Part shown: piece after piece, positions 30,057 to 38,845 of the stretch
Position numbering within the stretch: position 1 is the stretch's first letter
Layout of the letters: every line of letters begins with the position of its first letter
NCBI RefSeq assembly: GCF_027941835.1
Contig: NZ_CP116005.1
Location: 1,689,501 to 1,753,500 of the forward strand
Reading direction: 5' to 3'
DNA: 64,000 nucleotides
Source of the DNA: Sphingosinicella microcystinivorans
GTDB lineage: Bacteria; Pseudomonadota; Alphaproteobacteria; Sphingomonadales; Sphingomonadaceae
Position numbers and translations under genes: made by a program
Notes under the pieces: model-generated
The model's input: only the letters and a program-made list of their open reading frames with translations
What the model was told of the DNA's origin: nothing
The model's database searches: none

Positions 30057-30083
30057 CGTTTCAGGCCGCCGGGGCCTGAAACG
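30057..30083 (-). terminator. Terminator-like hairpin after the PepSY gene
   Basis: CGTTTCAGGCC (30057-30067) and GGCCTGAAACG (30073-30083) form an 11-bp perfect stem around a 5-nt loop, 9 nt beyond the minus-strand PepSY stop. No T-run follows, so termination efficiency is uncertain. Confidence 0.55.
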
Positions 30084-30092
30084 ATCGCAGCC

Positions 30093-30350
30093 CTAGTCGT
30101 CGAAGCGCCGGTCGAGCACTTCGCCGGTCCGGCGGTCGAGCACCAGTTCCACCTTGCGGTTGCGGTCGTCGCGGCCCTCCACCTTGATCGTGGAGCGCTT
30201 GATCTTGATCTCGTCGGCGCGCACGCCGTGCTTCGCGGCGTGCTTTTCGGCGGCGCCGAACGACATCGGCTTTGCCACGGGTGCAGCGGCGCAGGCGGTG
30301 AACGGCGCGGCGAGCGCGATGATGGCGGCGGGGAGGACGAATCGGTTCAT
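30093..30350 (-). CDS. Small PepSY-domain periplasmic protein
   Basis: 85 residues from the ATG at 30350, which has GGAGAGTGCCC before it. The N-terminus MNRFVLPAAIIALAAPFTACAAA is a signal peptide, possibly a lipobox (FTAC). The remainder is one PepSY repeat ending in RKVELVLDRRTGEVLDRRFDD. It is divergent from a second PepSY gene that heads a two-component operon. Such small PepSY proteins are often controlled by, or modulate, the adjacent sensor kinase; that role is inferred from position. Confidence 0.82.
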   Translation of the reverse strand: MNRFVLPAAIIALAAPFTACAAAPVAKPMSFGAAEKHAAKHGVRADEIKIKRSTIKVEGRDDRNRKVELVLDRRTGEVLDRRFDD

Positions 30351-30459
30351 GGGCACTCTCCTTGGGTTCGATGTTGCCGCCGGATAGCCGCCCGGGGCTG
30401 ACGCGCGATCGTCTGCGGCCGTCAGCGAAGCGTCAGCCGCGGCGTGATAGGCGCGGCAG

Positions 30460-30813
30460 ATGCAGACGATCCTGAAATCCGGCCTTCGCCGGGTCTTTCT
30501 GGTGCTCCTGGCCGCGGCGGCGACGCTGACGCTCGCCTCGGGCGTGCCCGCGAAAGACAAGAAGCCGAAGAAGTACAAGGCCGAGGAAGTCACCTCGATT
30601 CGCGCCGCCGTCGAGCGCGGCGACATCCTGCCGCTGCCCCGCATCCTCGCGCTTGCACAGGCGCGCGTAAAAGGGGAAGTGCTGAAGATCGAACTGGAGC
30701 AGGAGCACGGCGTGCTCAGCTATGAAGTCAAGATCCTGACCAAGAAGGGCCGGGTCCGCGAGGTCGAGCTCGACGCCCGTACCGGCGCGCTCATCAAGAT
30801 CGAGGACGATTGA
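30460..30813 (+). CDS. PepSY-domain protein heading a two-component operon
   Basis: 117 residues. A signal peptide or anchor covers about residues 8-30 (RRVFLVLLAAAATLTLASGVPA). A Lys-rich stretch follows, then a PepSY domain with LPRILALAQARVKGEVLKIELEQ and a terminal VREVELDARTGALIKIEDD. Its TGA overlaps the response-regulator ATG (TGATG), so it is co-translated with the two-component system. It is expected in the periplasm. Confidence 0.85.
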   Translation: MQTILKSGLRRVFLVLLAAAATLTLASGVPAKDKKPKKYKAEEVTSIRAAVERGDILPLPRILALAQARVKGEVLKIELEQEHGVLSYEVKILTKKGRVREVELDARTGALIKIEDD

Positions 30814-31475
30814 TGCGCCTGCTGGTGGTGGAGGACGATCCCGACGTCGGGGACGATCTCGTCCGCGCGCTCGGCGAGGCGGGCTTCGTCGTCGATCTTT
30901 CGGTGACGGGCGACGACGCCTGGTATCGGGGCGACACCGAGAACTACGCCGCCGTCATCCTCGATCTCGGCCTGCCGCGCCTCGACGGGCTCAGCGTGCT
31001 GAGGCGCTGGCGGAGCGCGGGGCGCAACTTCCCCGTGCTCATCCTCACGGCGCGCAGCGAATGGACCGAGAAGGTCGAGGGCATCGACGCGGGGGCGGAC
31101 GACTATCTCGCCAAGCCCTTCGCGATGGGCGAACTGGTGGCGCGGGTGCGGGCGCTGCTGCGCCGCGCGGCCGGACACGGGTCGCCGCTCATCAGCATCG
31201 GCCGCCTGACGCTCGACACCAGCCGCATGTCCGCGCATGTCGATGCGCGCGCGATCCGCCTGTCGCCGCTCGAATACCGGTTCCTCGAATTCCTCGCGCA
31301 CCAGAGCGGCCGCGTCGCCGCCGTGCACGACATCGCCGAGCATCTCTACGGCACCGCCGATTCGGGCGACACCAACGCCATCGAGGCGCTCGTCACCCGG
31401 CTTCGCCGCAAGACCGGCCCCGGCATCGTCGAGACCCGGCGCGGTTTCGGCTATTTCCTCGCGGAGGAAGGCTGA
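30813..31475 (+). CDS. OmpR-family response regulator
   Basis: 220 residues. The receiver domain has the acidic pair in VVEDDPD, the phosphorylatable Asp51 in VILDLGLPRLDG and Lys in YLAKPF. The C-terminal winged helix (about 125-220) has the recognition region RVAAVHDIAEHLYG and GDTNAIEALVTRLRRKTG, ending RRGFGYFLAEE. It resembles the PhoP/QseB subgroup. It is coupled by overlap to the PepSY gene before and the kinase after it. Confidence 0.93.
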   Translation: MRLLVVEDDPDVGDDLVRALGEAGFVVDLSVTGDDAWYRGDTENYAAVILDLGLPRLDGLSVLRRWRSAGRNFPVLILTARSEWTEKVEGIDAGADDYLAKPFAMGELVARVRALLRRAAGHGSPLISIGRLTLDTSRMSAHVDARAIRLSPLEYRFLEFLAHQSGRVAAVHDIAEHLYGTADSGDTNAIEALVTRLRRKTGPGIVETRRGFGYFLAEEG

Positions 31476-32830
31476 TGCCGCTGCGTTCGCTGCGGCTTCG
31501 GCTGCTGGCGAGCGCCGCTGCCGCGATCTTCCTCGCGCTCGGCGTCGCGGGTTTCGGCCTCGACCTGCTTTTCGAGCGCCATATCGAGCGCCGCGAAGCG
31601 CTGTCGATGGAAGCGAAGGCGCGCGAGCTTCTGGGGGCGCTGAGGCTCGATGCGGCCGGCAGGCCGGTCGTCGATCCGCTGCCCTCCGACAACCGCTTCG
31701 ACGAGCCGGCCGGCGGCCTTTATTGGCAGGTCAGCGCTGCCGGGGGACAGGCGCATTCGCCGTCGCTCTGGGACCAGTCGCTCGCCGCCGTGCCCGGCGC
31801 GCCGCGCGGCCATTGGCGCATCCGGCGCAGCCCCGGCCCGTTCGCGCAGGGGCTGCTCGTCATCGAGCGCATGGTCGAGCCGGACCGGAGCGGCCGCGCC
31901 GTTCTGGTGCAGGTCGCGACGGACGACAGCGCACTCATTGATGCGCAGCGCGAATTCGGCCGCGAGATGGTCGGCTCGCTGGTGCTGCTCTGGCTGGTCC
32001 TGATCGGCGCCGCGTATGGCCAGGTGGTGCTGGGGCTGCAGCCGCTGGCGCGCATCCGCGCCGAGCTCGACCGGATGCGGCGCAACCCCGGCGCGCGGCT
32101 CTCGGCGGACCATCCGGCCGAGATCGACCCGCTGGCGAACGCGATCAACTCGCTGGCGGACGCGCGCGCGGCGGACGTCGACCGGGCGCGCCGCCGCGCC
32201 GCCGACCTCGCGCACAGCCTGAAGACGCCGCTCGCCGCGCTCGCCGCGCAGAGCCGCCGCGCGCGCGAGGCGGGCGCAACCGAGGCCGCGGACGGCCTCG
32301 ACCGCGCCATCGCCGCGGCGGGCGCGGCGCTGGAGGCGGAACTGGCGCGCTCGCGCTCGGCGGTGGCGCGCGAGGCGCAGGCGTCGTCGCGCGCGAACGT
32401 GCTCGACGCGGCGGAAGCCGTCGCCGCCGTCATCGAGCGCACCGAGGCCGGGGAGCGCATCGTGTTCGAGATCGACGTGCCGGAGGACATGGACCTGCCG
32501 CTCGCGCCTTCGGACCTCGCCGAGATCCTCGGCGCGCTGATGGAGAACGCCGCGCGCTTCGCCCGGCGGCGCGTCGCCGTGTCGGGCACGGTCACGGACG
32601 AGGAAATCCGCATCACCGTCGCGGACGACGGCCCCGGCATCGCCGATGCGCGCGCGGCGACGGCGCTGGTGCGCGGGGGGCGCCTCGACGAGGCGGGTCC
32701 CGGCCACGGCTTCGGGCTCGCCATCGTCAGCGACCTCGTGAGCGCGACGGACGGCACGCTGACGCTCGGCACCGGCCGGCTCGGCGGTCTCGAAGTCTGC
32801 CTCGCGTGGCCGGCGCCGGGCGCGTCCTAG
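31475..32830 (+). CDS. Sensor histidine kinase of the PepSY operon
   Basis: 451 residues from an ATG overlapping the regulator stop. Two membrane helices (about 8-30 and 165-190) flank a periplasmic sensor region of about 130 residues. A HAMP-like segment leads to the phosphorylatable His247 in AHSLKTPLAAL. The ATPase domain has LMENAARFA (N box), VADDGPGI (G1) and HGFGLAIV (G2). The SLKTPL variant of the H-box is typical of PhoQ/QseC-like kinases. The signal is unknown; the neighbouring PepSY proteins are candidate modulators. Confidence 0.92.
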   Translation: MPLRSLRLRLLASAAAAIFLALGVAGFGLDLLFERHIERREALSMEAKARELLGALRLDAAGRPVVDPLPSDNRFDEPAGGLYWQVSAAGGQAHSPSLWDQSLAAVPGAPRGHWRIRRSPGPFAQGLLVIERMVEPDRSGRAVLVQVATDDSALIDAQREFGREMVGSLVLLWLVLIGAAYGQVVLGLQPLARIRAELDRMRRNPGARLSADHPAEIDPLANAINSLADARAADVDRARRRAADLAHSLKTPLAALAAQSRRAREAGATEAADGLDRAIAAAGAALEAELARSRSAVAREAQASSRANVLDAAEAVAAVIERTEAGERIVFEIDVPEDMDLPLAPSDLAEILGALMENAARFARRRVAVSGTVTDEEIRITVADDGPGIADARAATALVRGGRLDEAGPGHGFGLAIVSDLVSATDGTLTLGTGRLGGLEVCLAWPAPGAS

Positions 32831-32860
32831 CGCGCGATCGGGTTCGGCTTGAAAAGGAAA

Positions 32861-32952
32861 GCCCCTCCTCTTCAGGGGAGGGGCGGTGCCGCTCCTCGAC
32901 GCCGGGCTTGTGGATGCGCCCCGCCCCCGGCCCCTCCCCTGAAGGGGAGGGG
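32861..32952. repeat. Head-to-head pair of GC-rich inverted repeats
   Basis: CCCCTCCTC-TTCA-GGGGAGGGG (32862-32883) and CCCCTCCCC-TGAA-GGGGAGGGG (32931-32952) are two hairpins of about 22 bp in opposite orientation (TTCA against TGAA loops), 47 bp apart, in the gap between convergent genes. This looks like a REP-type extragenic repeat pair and could serve as a bidirectional terminator for the kinase and the porin. The first copy has a G-U mismatch in its stem. Confidence 0.7.
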
Positions 32953-32972
32953 GGAGACGGTGCCCGGCCGTC

Positions 32973-34265
32973 CTAGAAGTTGACGAGGAAGTTGAGCCTG
33001 AGGCGGTTCTGCCAGTCGATGGGGCCGACGACGCCGTCCTTCTGCCGGTAGCGGTAGTAGGTGGCGTTGAGGACGAGGTTGTGCTTGGGCACGAAGTCGA
33101 CGGCGAGCGTGTGCTGCATGTAGTTCGTCGCGATGTTGGTGTTGTCGTGGCTGAACGCCGCCAGCACCGCGTCCGTCTCCGCCTCGGCGTAGCCGTAGGT
33201 GAAGCGCCAGTCGCCGGGCTTGCTGGCGCGGCCGACGAGGAGGTCGACGCCGAAGCCGGTGTCGGCGTCGGTCGCCGCGCCGTAGTTGTGCACGTAGTCG
33301 CCGACGAGGCGCACCGGCCATTTCTCGCCGAGACCGTTCCACGTGAGCGCGGCGATCACGTCGAGCAGGTTGAAGTCGGAGAGGTAGCGGCCGCCCGCGA
33401 ACAGGTTGGAGCGGAAGTCGCCCGCATCGGCGCCCGCGAGGCTGCGGAGGGAATAGTCGTAGTAGCCGACCGCGAGCTCGGCCTGAACGGGCGCCGGGGG
33501 CGTCTGCACCGAGAGCTGGCCGCCGATCATGCGGCTGTCCGGCCCGGCGACCGATTCGTCGACGAGGAAGTAGAGGCCGCTCGCCTTCACCTTCACGCCG
33601 CCGAGATCGGCGGTGTACGCGGCCGACGCGCCCTGCGGGGAGACGTCGCCGTCCCAGACCAGCTCGGTGCGGACAAACGGCTGCGGGATCTTGCCGAGGT
33701 GGACCTGAAGGTCGCCGGGGGTAAGGCGGATATAGGCCTGATCGAGGCTGACCTGGAGGTCGTCGTCGAAGTTCGACAGCGTCATGTCGGTGGAGTTGGG
33801 ATCGTCGGGGTCGCCCGTGGCGAGCTGGCCGCCGACGGTCAGCCAGTCGTTCACCGCATAGGCGGCGCGCAGGCGGGCGCGCAGCACGCCGCGGTCGCGG
33901 TCGCGCGCGCCGGCGATGCCGAAGTTGGACTCGTAGCGCACGCGCACGTCGCCCGAGAGGCTGAGGCGCGAAGGCCCGCTGTCGGCGGGGGCGGCGGTCG
34001 TGACGATGGCGTTCGGCGCGGGGGGCGGCGCAGCCGCCACGGCGACCGGCGTTTCGCGCTGCTTCGCGAGCGCGCCTTCCAGCTCGGCGATGCGCGCCTG
34101 CGCGCGCGTCTGCTCGGCGCGCAGCGCCTCGACCGCAGCCTTCAACTCGGCGATGTCGTCCGCGGGGGCCGCCTGTGCCGACACCGGCGCCAGCGCGCTT
34201 CCCAGCAGCAACGACGCGCAGACGGGCAGGCGCCATCCGCGCAGAAAACGGAACGTATACGTCAT
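32973..34265 (-). CDS. Outer-membrane beta-barrel porin
   Basis: 430 residues from the ATG at 34265 (AAAAGGGGAATTT precedes it). A signal peptide ends near residue 33 (GSALAPVSAQA). A coiled-coil segment (DIAELKAAVEALRAEQTRAQARIAELEGAL in pieces) is followed by a long amphipathic beta-strand barrel ending in LRLNFLVNF, with the terminal Phe expected for barrel insertion. This layout, a coiled coil then a putative-porin barrel, is common in Proteobacteria. The solute is unknown. It is convergent with the PepSY two-component operon. Confidence 0.87.
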   Translation of the reverse strand: MTYTFRFLRGWRLPVCASLLLGSALAPVSAQAAPADDIAELKAAVEALRAEQTRAQARIAELEGALAKQRETPVAVAAAPPPAPNAIVTTAAPADSGPSRLSLSGDVRVRYESNFGIAGARDRDRGVLRARLRAAYAVNDWLTVGGQLATGDPDDPNSTDMTLSNFDDDLQVSLDQAYIRLTPGDLQVHLGKIPQPFVRTELVWDGDVSPQGASAAYTADLGGVKVKASGLYFLVDESVAGPDSRMIGGQLSVQTPPAPVQAELAVGYYDYSLRSLAGADAGDFRSNLFAGGRYLSDFNLLDVIAALTWNGLGEKWPVRLVGDYVHNYGAATDADTGFGVDLLVGRASKPGDWRFTYGYAEAETDAVLAAFSHDNTNIATNYMQHTLAVDFVPKHNLVLNATYYRYRQKDGVVGPIDWQNRLRLNFLVNF

Positions 34266-34407
34266 AAATTCCCCTTTTGGGCAAGCAAAGGAAGCGCCGG
34301 GGCCGGCACCGCACGCCGCCGATAGCAGCATTTCGCTGGCATGTCGCTGACACGGGCCGTCAGCGAACTGTCAGATTGGCCGCGGGAGGGTCGGCCTCGG
34401 TGCGGCG

Positions 34408-35055
34408 TCAGCGCGATGCGGGCGGCGGCCCGCCGAGGAAATCGGCGGCGCTGAAGCCTTCGGGCGCTTCGACCTCGACGATCGGCTCGGGGCGGTTGTC
34501 GTATTCCATGCGGAGCGCGCGCGTGATGACGGCGTGCATGTCGTAGAGGCAGGTGATGTAGGTGAACTCGAAGATCTGCTCGTCGTCCCAGAAGGTCTTC
34601 AGCTTTTGGAACACGGCGTCGGGGACGCGCCCGCCCGCGCCGGACAGGCAGTCCGCATAGGCGAGCACGGCGCGCTCCTCGTCGCTGAACAGGTCGGAGA
34701 CCGTCCAGTGCGGGATGGCGGCGATCTTCTCGTCGCTGACGCCGAGGCCGCGCAGCGACTTGCAGTGCTGCGAGAAGACGAACTGGCTCTGCTTCACCCA
34801 CCCGGCGCGCGTCTGCCCGAGCTCGCGCAGCACGGGGTCGATGCGCCGCGCCGGGTTCCGGTAGAGCGCGAAGCCGTCGACGGCGTGCCGGAAGATGTCC
34901 GGCGAGAGCGCGTAGACGGTCCACCAGTCGCCGGGCGTGCCGGTCGCGGTGCCCGGCTCGGCGACCGGGCAGCGCGCGCCGAACAGCCGCGTGTAGTAGC
35001 GCTCGACGACCTCGTCCCTGACCTCGGAGCGGGGCACCTGGCGAAGCACGGGCAT
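34408..35055 (-). CDS. AhpD-like / carboxymuconolactone decarboxylase family protein
   Basis: 215 residues from the ATG at 35055 (MPVLRQVPRSEV); a start nine codons upstream (MNNADRNPP) is possible. The all-helical fold and the segment VKQSQFVFSQHCKSLRGLGVSDEKIAAIPHW match the carboxymuconolactone decarboxylase/AhpD family. The CxxC of peroxidase AhpD is not complete here, since only a single Cys is seen in the QHCKSL helix. Enzymatic function is therefore uncertain. It is 55 bp from the end of glcB and on the same strand. Confidence 0.78.
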   Translation of the reverse strand: MPVLRQVPRSEVRDEVVERYYTRLFGARCPVAEPGTATGTPGDWWTVYALSPDIFRHAVDGFALYRNPARRIDPVLRELGQTRAGWVKQSQFVFSQHCKSLRGLGVSDEKIAAIPHWTVSDLFSDEERAVLAYADCLSGAGGRVPDAVFQKLKTFWDDEQIFEFTYITCLYDMHAVITRALRMEYDNRPEPIVEVEAPEGFSAADFLGGPPPASR

Positions 35056-35137
35056 GGGCGGGTTCCTGTCGGCGTTGTTCACGGGCCGACCGTGCGAACC
35101 GCCCTCGCCGGTGTCAACCGGATATGTAGAACCCTAA

Positions 35138-37237
35138 CTATTTCGCGGCCTTCACCTTGGCGCGGAAGGCGTGCAGCAGCGGCTCGGTGTAGCCGCTCGG
35201 TTGGGCCACGCCTTCGAACACCAGCGCCCGCGCCGCCTGATAGGCGAGGCTCGTGTCTTCGTGCCCCGACATCGGCCGGTAGAGCGGGTCCCCGGCGTTC
35301 TGTGCGTCGACCTTCGCGGCCATGCGCGCGAAGGCGGCGTCGACGTCCGCCGCCGTGCAGACGCCGTGCAGCAGCCAGTTCGCCATGTGCTGCGAGGAGA
35401 TGCGCAGCGTGGCGCGGTCCTCCATCAGGCCGATGTCGTGGATGTCGGGCACCTTCGAGCAGCCAACGCCCTGATCCACCCAGCGCACGACATAGCCGAG
35501 GATGCCCTGCGCGTTGTTGTCGAGCTCCTCGCGGATTTCCTCAGGAGACCAGTTGCGCCCGGCGGCGAGCGGGACGGTGAGCAGCGCGCCCAGGCTGTCG
35601 ATGCCCTCCGCCTTGCGCTCCTGCTGGCGCGCGAAGACGTCGACGGCGTGGTAGTGCGTGGCGTGCAGCGTGGCGGCCGTGGGCGAGGGCACCCACGCGG
35701 TGTTGGCACCCGTGCGGGGATGGCCGATCTTCTGCTCCAGCATGTCCGCCATGCGGTCGGGCGCCGCCCACATGCCCTTGCCGATCTGCGCCTTGCCGGA
35801 AAGCCCGCAGGCGAGGCCGATCTGCACGTTGCGGTTCTCGTAGGCGGCGATCCACGCGCTCGTCTTCATGTCGCCCTTGCGGATCATCGCGCCCGCGCGC
35901 ATCGAGGTGTGGATCTCGTCGCCGGTGCGGTCGAGGAAGCCGGTGTTGATGAACACGATGCGGTTCTTCACCGCTTCGATGCAGGCGGCGAGGTTCGCGG
36001 AGGTGCGCCGCTCCTCGTCCATCACGCCGACCTTGATCGTGTGGCGCGGAAGGCCGAGCAGGTCCTCGATCGCGTCGAACAGGCGGTTCGTGAAACCGGC
36101 CTCCTCGGGGCCGTGCATCTTCGGCTTCACGATGTAGATCGAGCCCGCGCGGCTGTTCACGAAGCGGCCCCGGCGCCTCAGGTCGTGGACGGCGATGAGG
36201 CTGGTGACGATGCCGTCGAGAATGCCTTCGGGCGCTTCCGATCCGTCCGGCAGACGCACGGCGGGCGTCGTCATCAGGTGGCCGACGTTGCGCACGAAGA
36301 GCAGGCTGCGGCCGGGCAGGGTGAACGCCGTGCCGTCCGGCGCGGCGTATTCGCGGTCGGCGTTCAGGCGGCGGGTCATCATGCGCCCGCCCTTCTCGAA
36401 CGTGTCCTCGAGGTCGCCCTTCATCAGGCCGAGCCAGTTCGCGTAAGCGGCGACCTTGTCCTCGGCATCGACGGCGGCGACCGAGTCCTCGAGGTCGACG
36501 ATCGTCGACAGTGCCGATTCGAGGATCACGTCGGCGAGGCCCGCCGGATCGTCCTTGCCGATCGGGTGCGCGCGGTCGATGACGAGTTCGATGTGGAGGC
36601 CGTTGTGGCGCAGTAGCAGATTCTCGCCCGCGCGGCCGACGAGTTGCGCCGGGTCGGCGAGCGCGGGCATGCCTCCCGTCCAGTCCGCCCACGAGCCGCT
36701 GGCGAGCGGCACCGCGCGGTCGAGGAACGCCTTCGCCCACGCGATGACCTCGGCGCCGCGCGCGGGGTCGTAGCCCTTACCGGCGGGCGCGCCGGGGATC
36801 GCGTCCGTACCGTAGAGCGCGTCGTAGAGGCTGCCCCAGCGGGCGTTGGCGGCGTTGAGCACGAAACGCGCGTTCAGCACCGGCACGACGAGCTGCGGCC
36901 CGGCGAGCGTCGCAAGCTCGGCGTCGACGTTTTCGGTGGTGATCGTGAACGGCGCAGGCTCGGGCACGAGGTAGCCGATCTCGCGCAGGAACGCCTGATA
37001 TTCGGCGTCGTCGACCGGCTTTCCGGCGCGCGCTTCGTGCCATGCGTCGATGCGCGCCTGAAGGTCGTTGCGTGTCCCGAGAAGCGCGGCGTTCTCCGGC
37101 GCGAAGCGGGCATAGATGTCGGCGACGCCCGCCCAGAAGGCGTCCCCGTCCACGCCCGTGCCGGGCAGCGCCTTGTCCTCGATGAAGCGGACGAGGTCGT
37201 CCGCGATCCGGAGGCCGTTCTTGTCGATTGTCGTCAT
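35138..37237 (-). CDS. glcB: Malate synthase G
   Basis: 699 residues from the ATG at 37237 ([30 protein letters not shown]), close to the 720-residue G isoform. [64 protein letters not shown] and [22 protein letters not shown] (in pieces) are isoform G motifs. [14 protein letters not shown] is near the catalytic region. It condenses glyoxylate with acetyl-CoA. No isocitrate lyase is in the window. It is divergent from a LysR gene, its likely regulator. Confidence 0.95.
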   Translation of the reverse strand: MTTIDKNGLRIADDLVRFIEDKALPGTGVDGDAFWAGVADIYARFAPENAALLGTRNDLQARIDAWHEARAGKPVDDAEYQAFLREIGYLVPEPAPFTITTENVDAELATLAGPQLVVPVLNARFVLNAANARWGSLYDALYGTDAIPGAPAGKGYDPARGAEVIAWAKAFLDRAVPLASGSWADWTGGMPALADPAQLVGRAGENLLLRHNGLHIELVIDRAHPIGKDDPAGLADVILESALSTIVDLEDSVAAVDAEDKVAAYANWLGLMKGDLEDTFEKGGRMMTRRLNADREYAAPDGTAFTLPGRSLLFVRNVGHLMTTPAVRLPDGSEAPEGILDGIVTSLIAVHDLRRRGRFVNSRAGSIYIVKPKMHGPEEAGFTNRLFDAIEDLLGLPRHTIKVGVMDEERRTSANLAACIEAVKNRIVFINTGFLDRTGDEIHTSMRAGAMIRKGDMKTSAWIAAYENRNVQIGLACGLSGKAQIGKGMWAAPDRMADMLEQKIGHPRTGANTAWVPSPTAATLHATHYHAVDVFARQQERKAEGIDSLGALLTVPLAAGRNWSPEEIREELDNNAQGILGYVVRWVDQGVGCSKVPDIHDIGLMEDRATLRISSQHMANWLLHGVCTAADVDAAFARMAAKVDAQNAGDPLYRPMSGHEDTSLAYQAARALVFEGVAQPSGYTEPLLHAFRAKVKAAK

Positions 37238-37339
37238 GGCTTGGTCCCGATGCTGTGTTCGCGGCTTCATAGACGAGCGGGAACTCGTGCGGTAGATGAA
37301 CGAAAATTAAAGCAGCTTTTCCTTAAAGGAACAAATCGG

Positions 37340-38275
37340 ATGGATGCGGATTACGCACTGTTCGCAAGGATCGTCGAAAGCGGCAGCCTCTCGGCGGCGG
37401 GCCGCGCGGTGGGACTTTCACCCGCGATGGTCTCGAAGCGGCTGGCGCGGCTTGAAGCGCGGCTCGGCGCGGCGCTCGTCAACCGCACCACGCGGCGCCT
37501 CGCGCTCACCGAGACGGGCGAACGCTTCCACCGCGACGTGCTGGCGATCCTGAAGGCGGTCGAGGAGGCGGAGGCGCGGGTCGCGGGCCAGAGCGCGGGT
37601 CCATCGGGCCTGCTGCGCGTGTCGGCGCCGACCTCGTTCGGAAGGCTCCACATCGCGCCGCACCTCAAGCGCTTTCTGGACGACTATCCGCGCGTCGAAC
37701 TGGACCTCGACCTTTCCGACGGGTTCGTCGACCTGATGGCTGAGCGCATCGACGTGGCGGTGCGCATCACGCCCGCGGTCGGCGGCGGCGTGACGGCGCG
37801 GCGGCTGGCCACCAACCGCCGCATCCTCTGCGCGGCGCCAGCCTATATCGCGGAGCACGGCGCGCCGGAGGACACGGCGGCGCTCGCCCGGCACCGGCTG
37901 CTCGCCGCGACCGGTCAGTTCCCGTGGCGGCTATCCGGCGCGGACGAGAACTCAGGCGCGCGCACGGTCGCCATCGACGGCACCAGCCGCGTGCGCACCA
38001 ATTCGAGCGAGGTCGTCCGCGAGCTTTGCATCGCCGGGGTCGGCATCGCGCTCCGCTCGCTATGGGACGTGAGCGCTGACCTTGCCGCCGGGCGGCTCGT
38101 CCGCATCCTGTCGGACTGCGAGGGATCGGCGGACGTCGGCATCTACGCCGTCTCCCCCCGCCGCACCGAAATCGCCCCCGCCGTGCGCGCGTTCACGGAT
38201 TTCCTCGAAAGCCTCTACAGGCCTGTGCCGCTGTGGGAGCGTCAGCCGCCGCTCACCGGCACTGCCGTCTTGTAA
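37340..38275 (+). CDS. LysR-family transcriptional regulator
   Basis: 311 residues. The helix-turn-helix is at residues 5-60 (FARIVESGSLSAAGRAVGLSPAMVSKRLARLEARLGAALVNRTTRRL in pieces), with a periplasmic-binding-protein-like effector domain from about 92 (LLRVSAPTSFGRLHIAPHLKRFL). Its ATG has AAAGGA upstream. It is divergent from glcB across 102 bp, so regulation of malate synthase is likely. AAAGCAGCTTT is a small dyad in that gap. Its 3' end overlaps the convergent Lrp gene by 34 bp. Confidence 0.91.
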   Translation: MDADYALFARIVESGSLSAAGRAVGLSPAMVSKRLARLEARLGAALVNRTTRRLALTETGERFHRDVLAILKAVEEAEARVAGQSAGPSGLLRVSAPTSFGRLHIAPHLKRFLDDYPRVELDLDLSDGFVDLMAERIDVAVRITPAVGGGVTARRLATNRRILCAAPAYIAEHGAPEDTAALARHRLLAATGQFPWRLSGADENSGARTVAIDGTSRVRTNSSEVVRELCIAGVGIALRSLWDVSADLAAGRLVRILSDCEGSADVGIYAVSPRRTEIAPAVRAFTDFLESLYRPVPLWERQPPLTGTAVL

Positions 38276-38739
38276 ACGATCGGCCGCAGCGCGAAGCTCG
38301 TCGTCACCTGCGCGACGCCCTCGATGCGGGTGAGGCGTCGCAGCACGTCCTCGAAGTCGGAGAGGGAGGGGACGAGGACGCGGAGCTGGTAGTCGGCCTC
38401 GCCGGTCATCAGGTAGCATTCCATCACCTCGGGGAAATCGGCGACGGCAGTTTCGAAGATGTCGAGGTGCTTTTCGTCCTGCTGGTTCAGGCGCACACGC
38501 ACGAAGGCGCTGATGGTGAGGCCGACACGGGTGGGGCTCACCAGCGCGACATAGCCGGTGATGATGCCGTCCGCCTCGAGCTGGCGGACGCGGCGCAGGC
38601 ACGGGCTCGGCGACAGGCCGACCTTCTCGGAAAGCTCCTGATTGGTGATGCGGCCGTCCTCCTGCAGGCACTCCAGGATTTTGACATCGAGCGTATCGAG
38701 CGGCTGTGTTGGCACAAAATTGCTTTCCAAAGGTCTCAT
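38242..38739 (-). CDS. Lrp/AsnC-family transcriptional regulator
   Basis: 165 residues. The N-terminal HTH (LDTLDVKILECLQEDGRITNQELSEKVGLSPSPCLRRVRQLE in pieces) and the C-terminal RAM domain (FVRVRLNQQDEKHLDIFE, VMECYLMTGEADYQLRVLVPSLSDFE) are both complete. It is divergent from the transketolase-like E1 gene with 106 bp between starts, the usual Lrp-target arrangement, and probably senses an amino acid linked to that enzyme. Confidence 0.93.
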   Translation of the reverse strand: MRPLESNFVPTQPLDTLDVKILECLQEDGRITNQELSEKVGLSPSPCLRRVRQLEADGIITGYVALVSPTRVGLTISAFVRVRLNQQDEKHLDIFETAVADFPEVMECYLMTGEADYQLRVLVPSLSDFEDVLRRLTRIEGVAQVTTSFALRPIVYKTAVPVSGG

Positions 38740-38845
38740 CTAATCGTTTCTGCTAAAATCACGGGTCTGTCGACCCCATTTCGCAAGGACCGCGCGCGCC
38801 CGGGCGTAATATACGGACGGCTGGCATCCAGTGCGGAGCAGACAG

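Noticed and set aside
32973-34265. Reading the porin as an OprB- or phosphate-specific channel
   Set aside because: The barrel and N-terminal coiled coil are clear, but no substrate-selective motif could be recognised.
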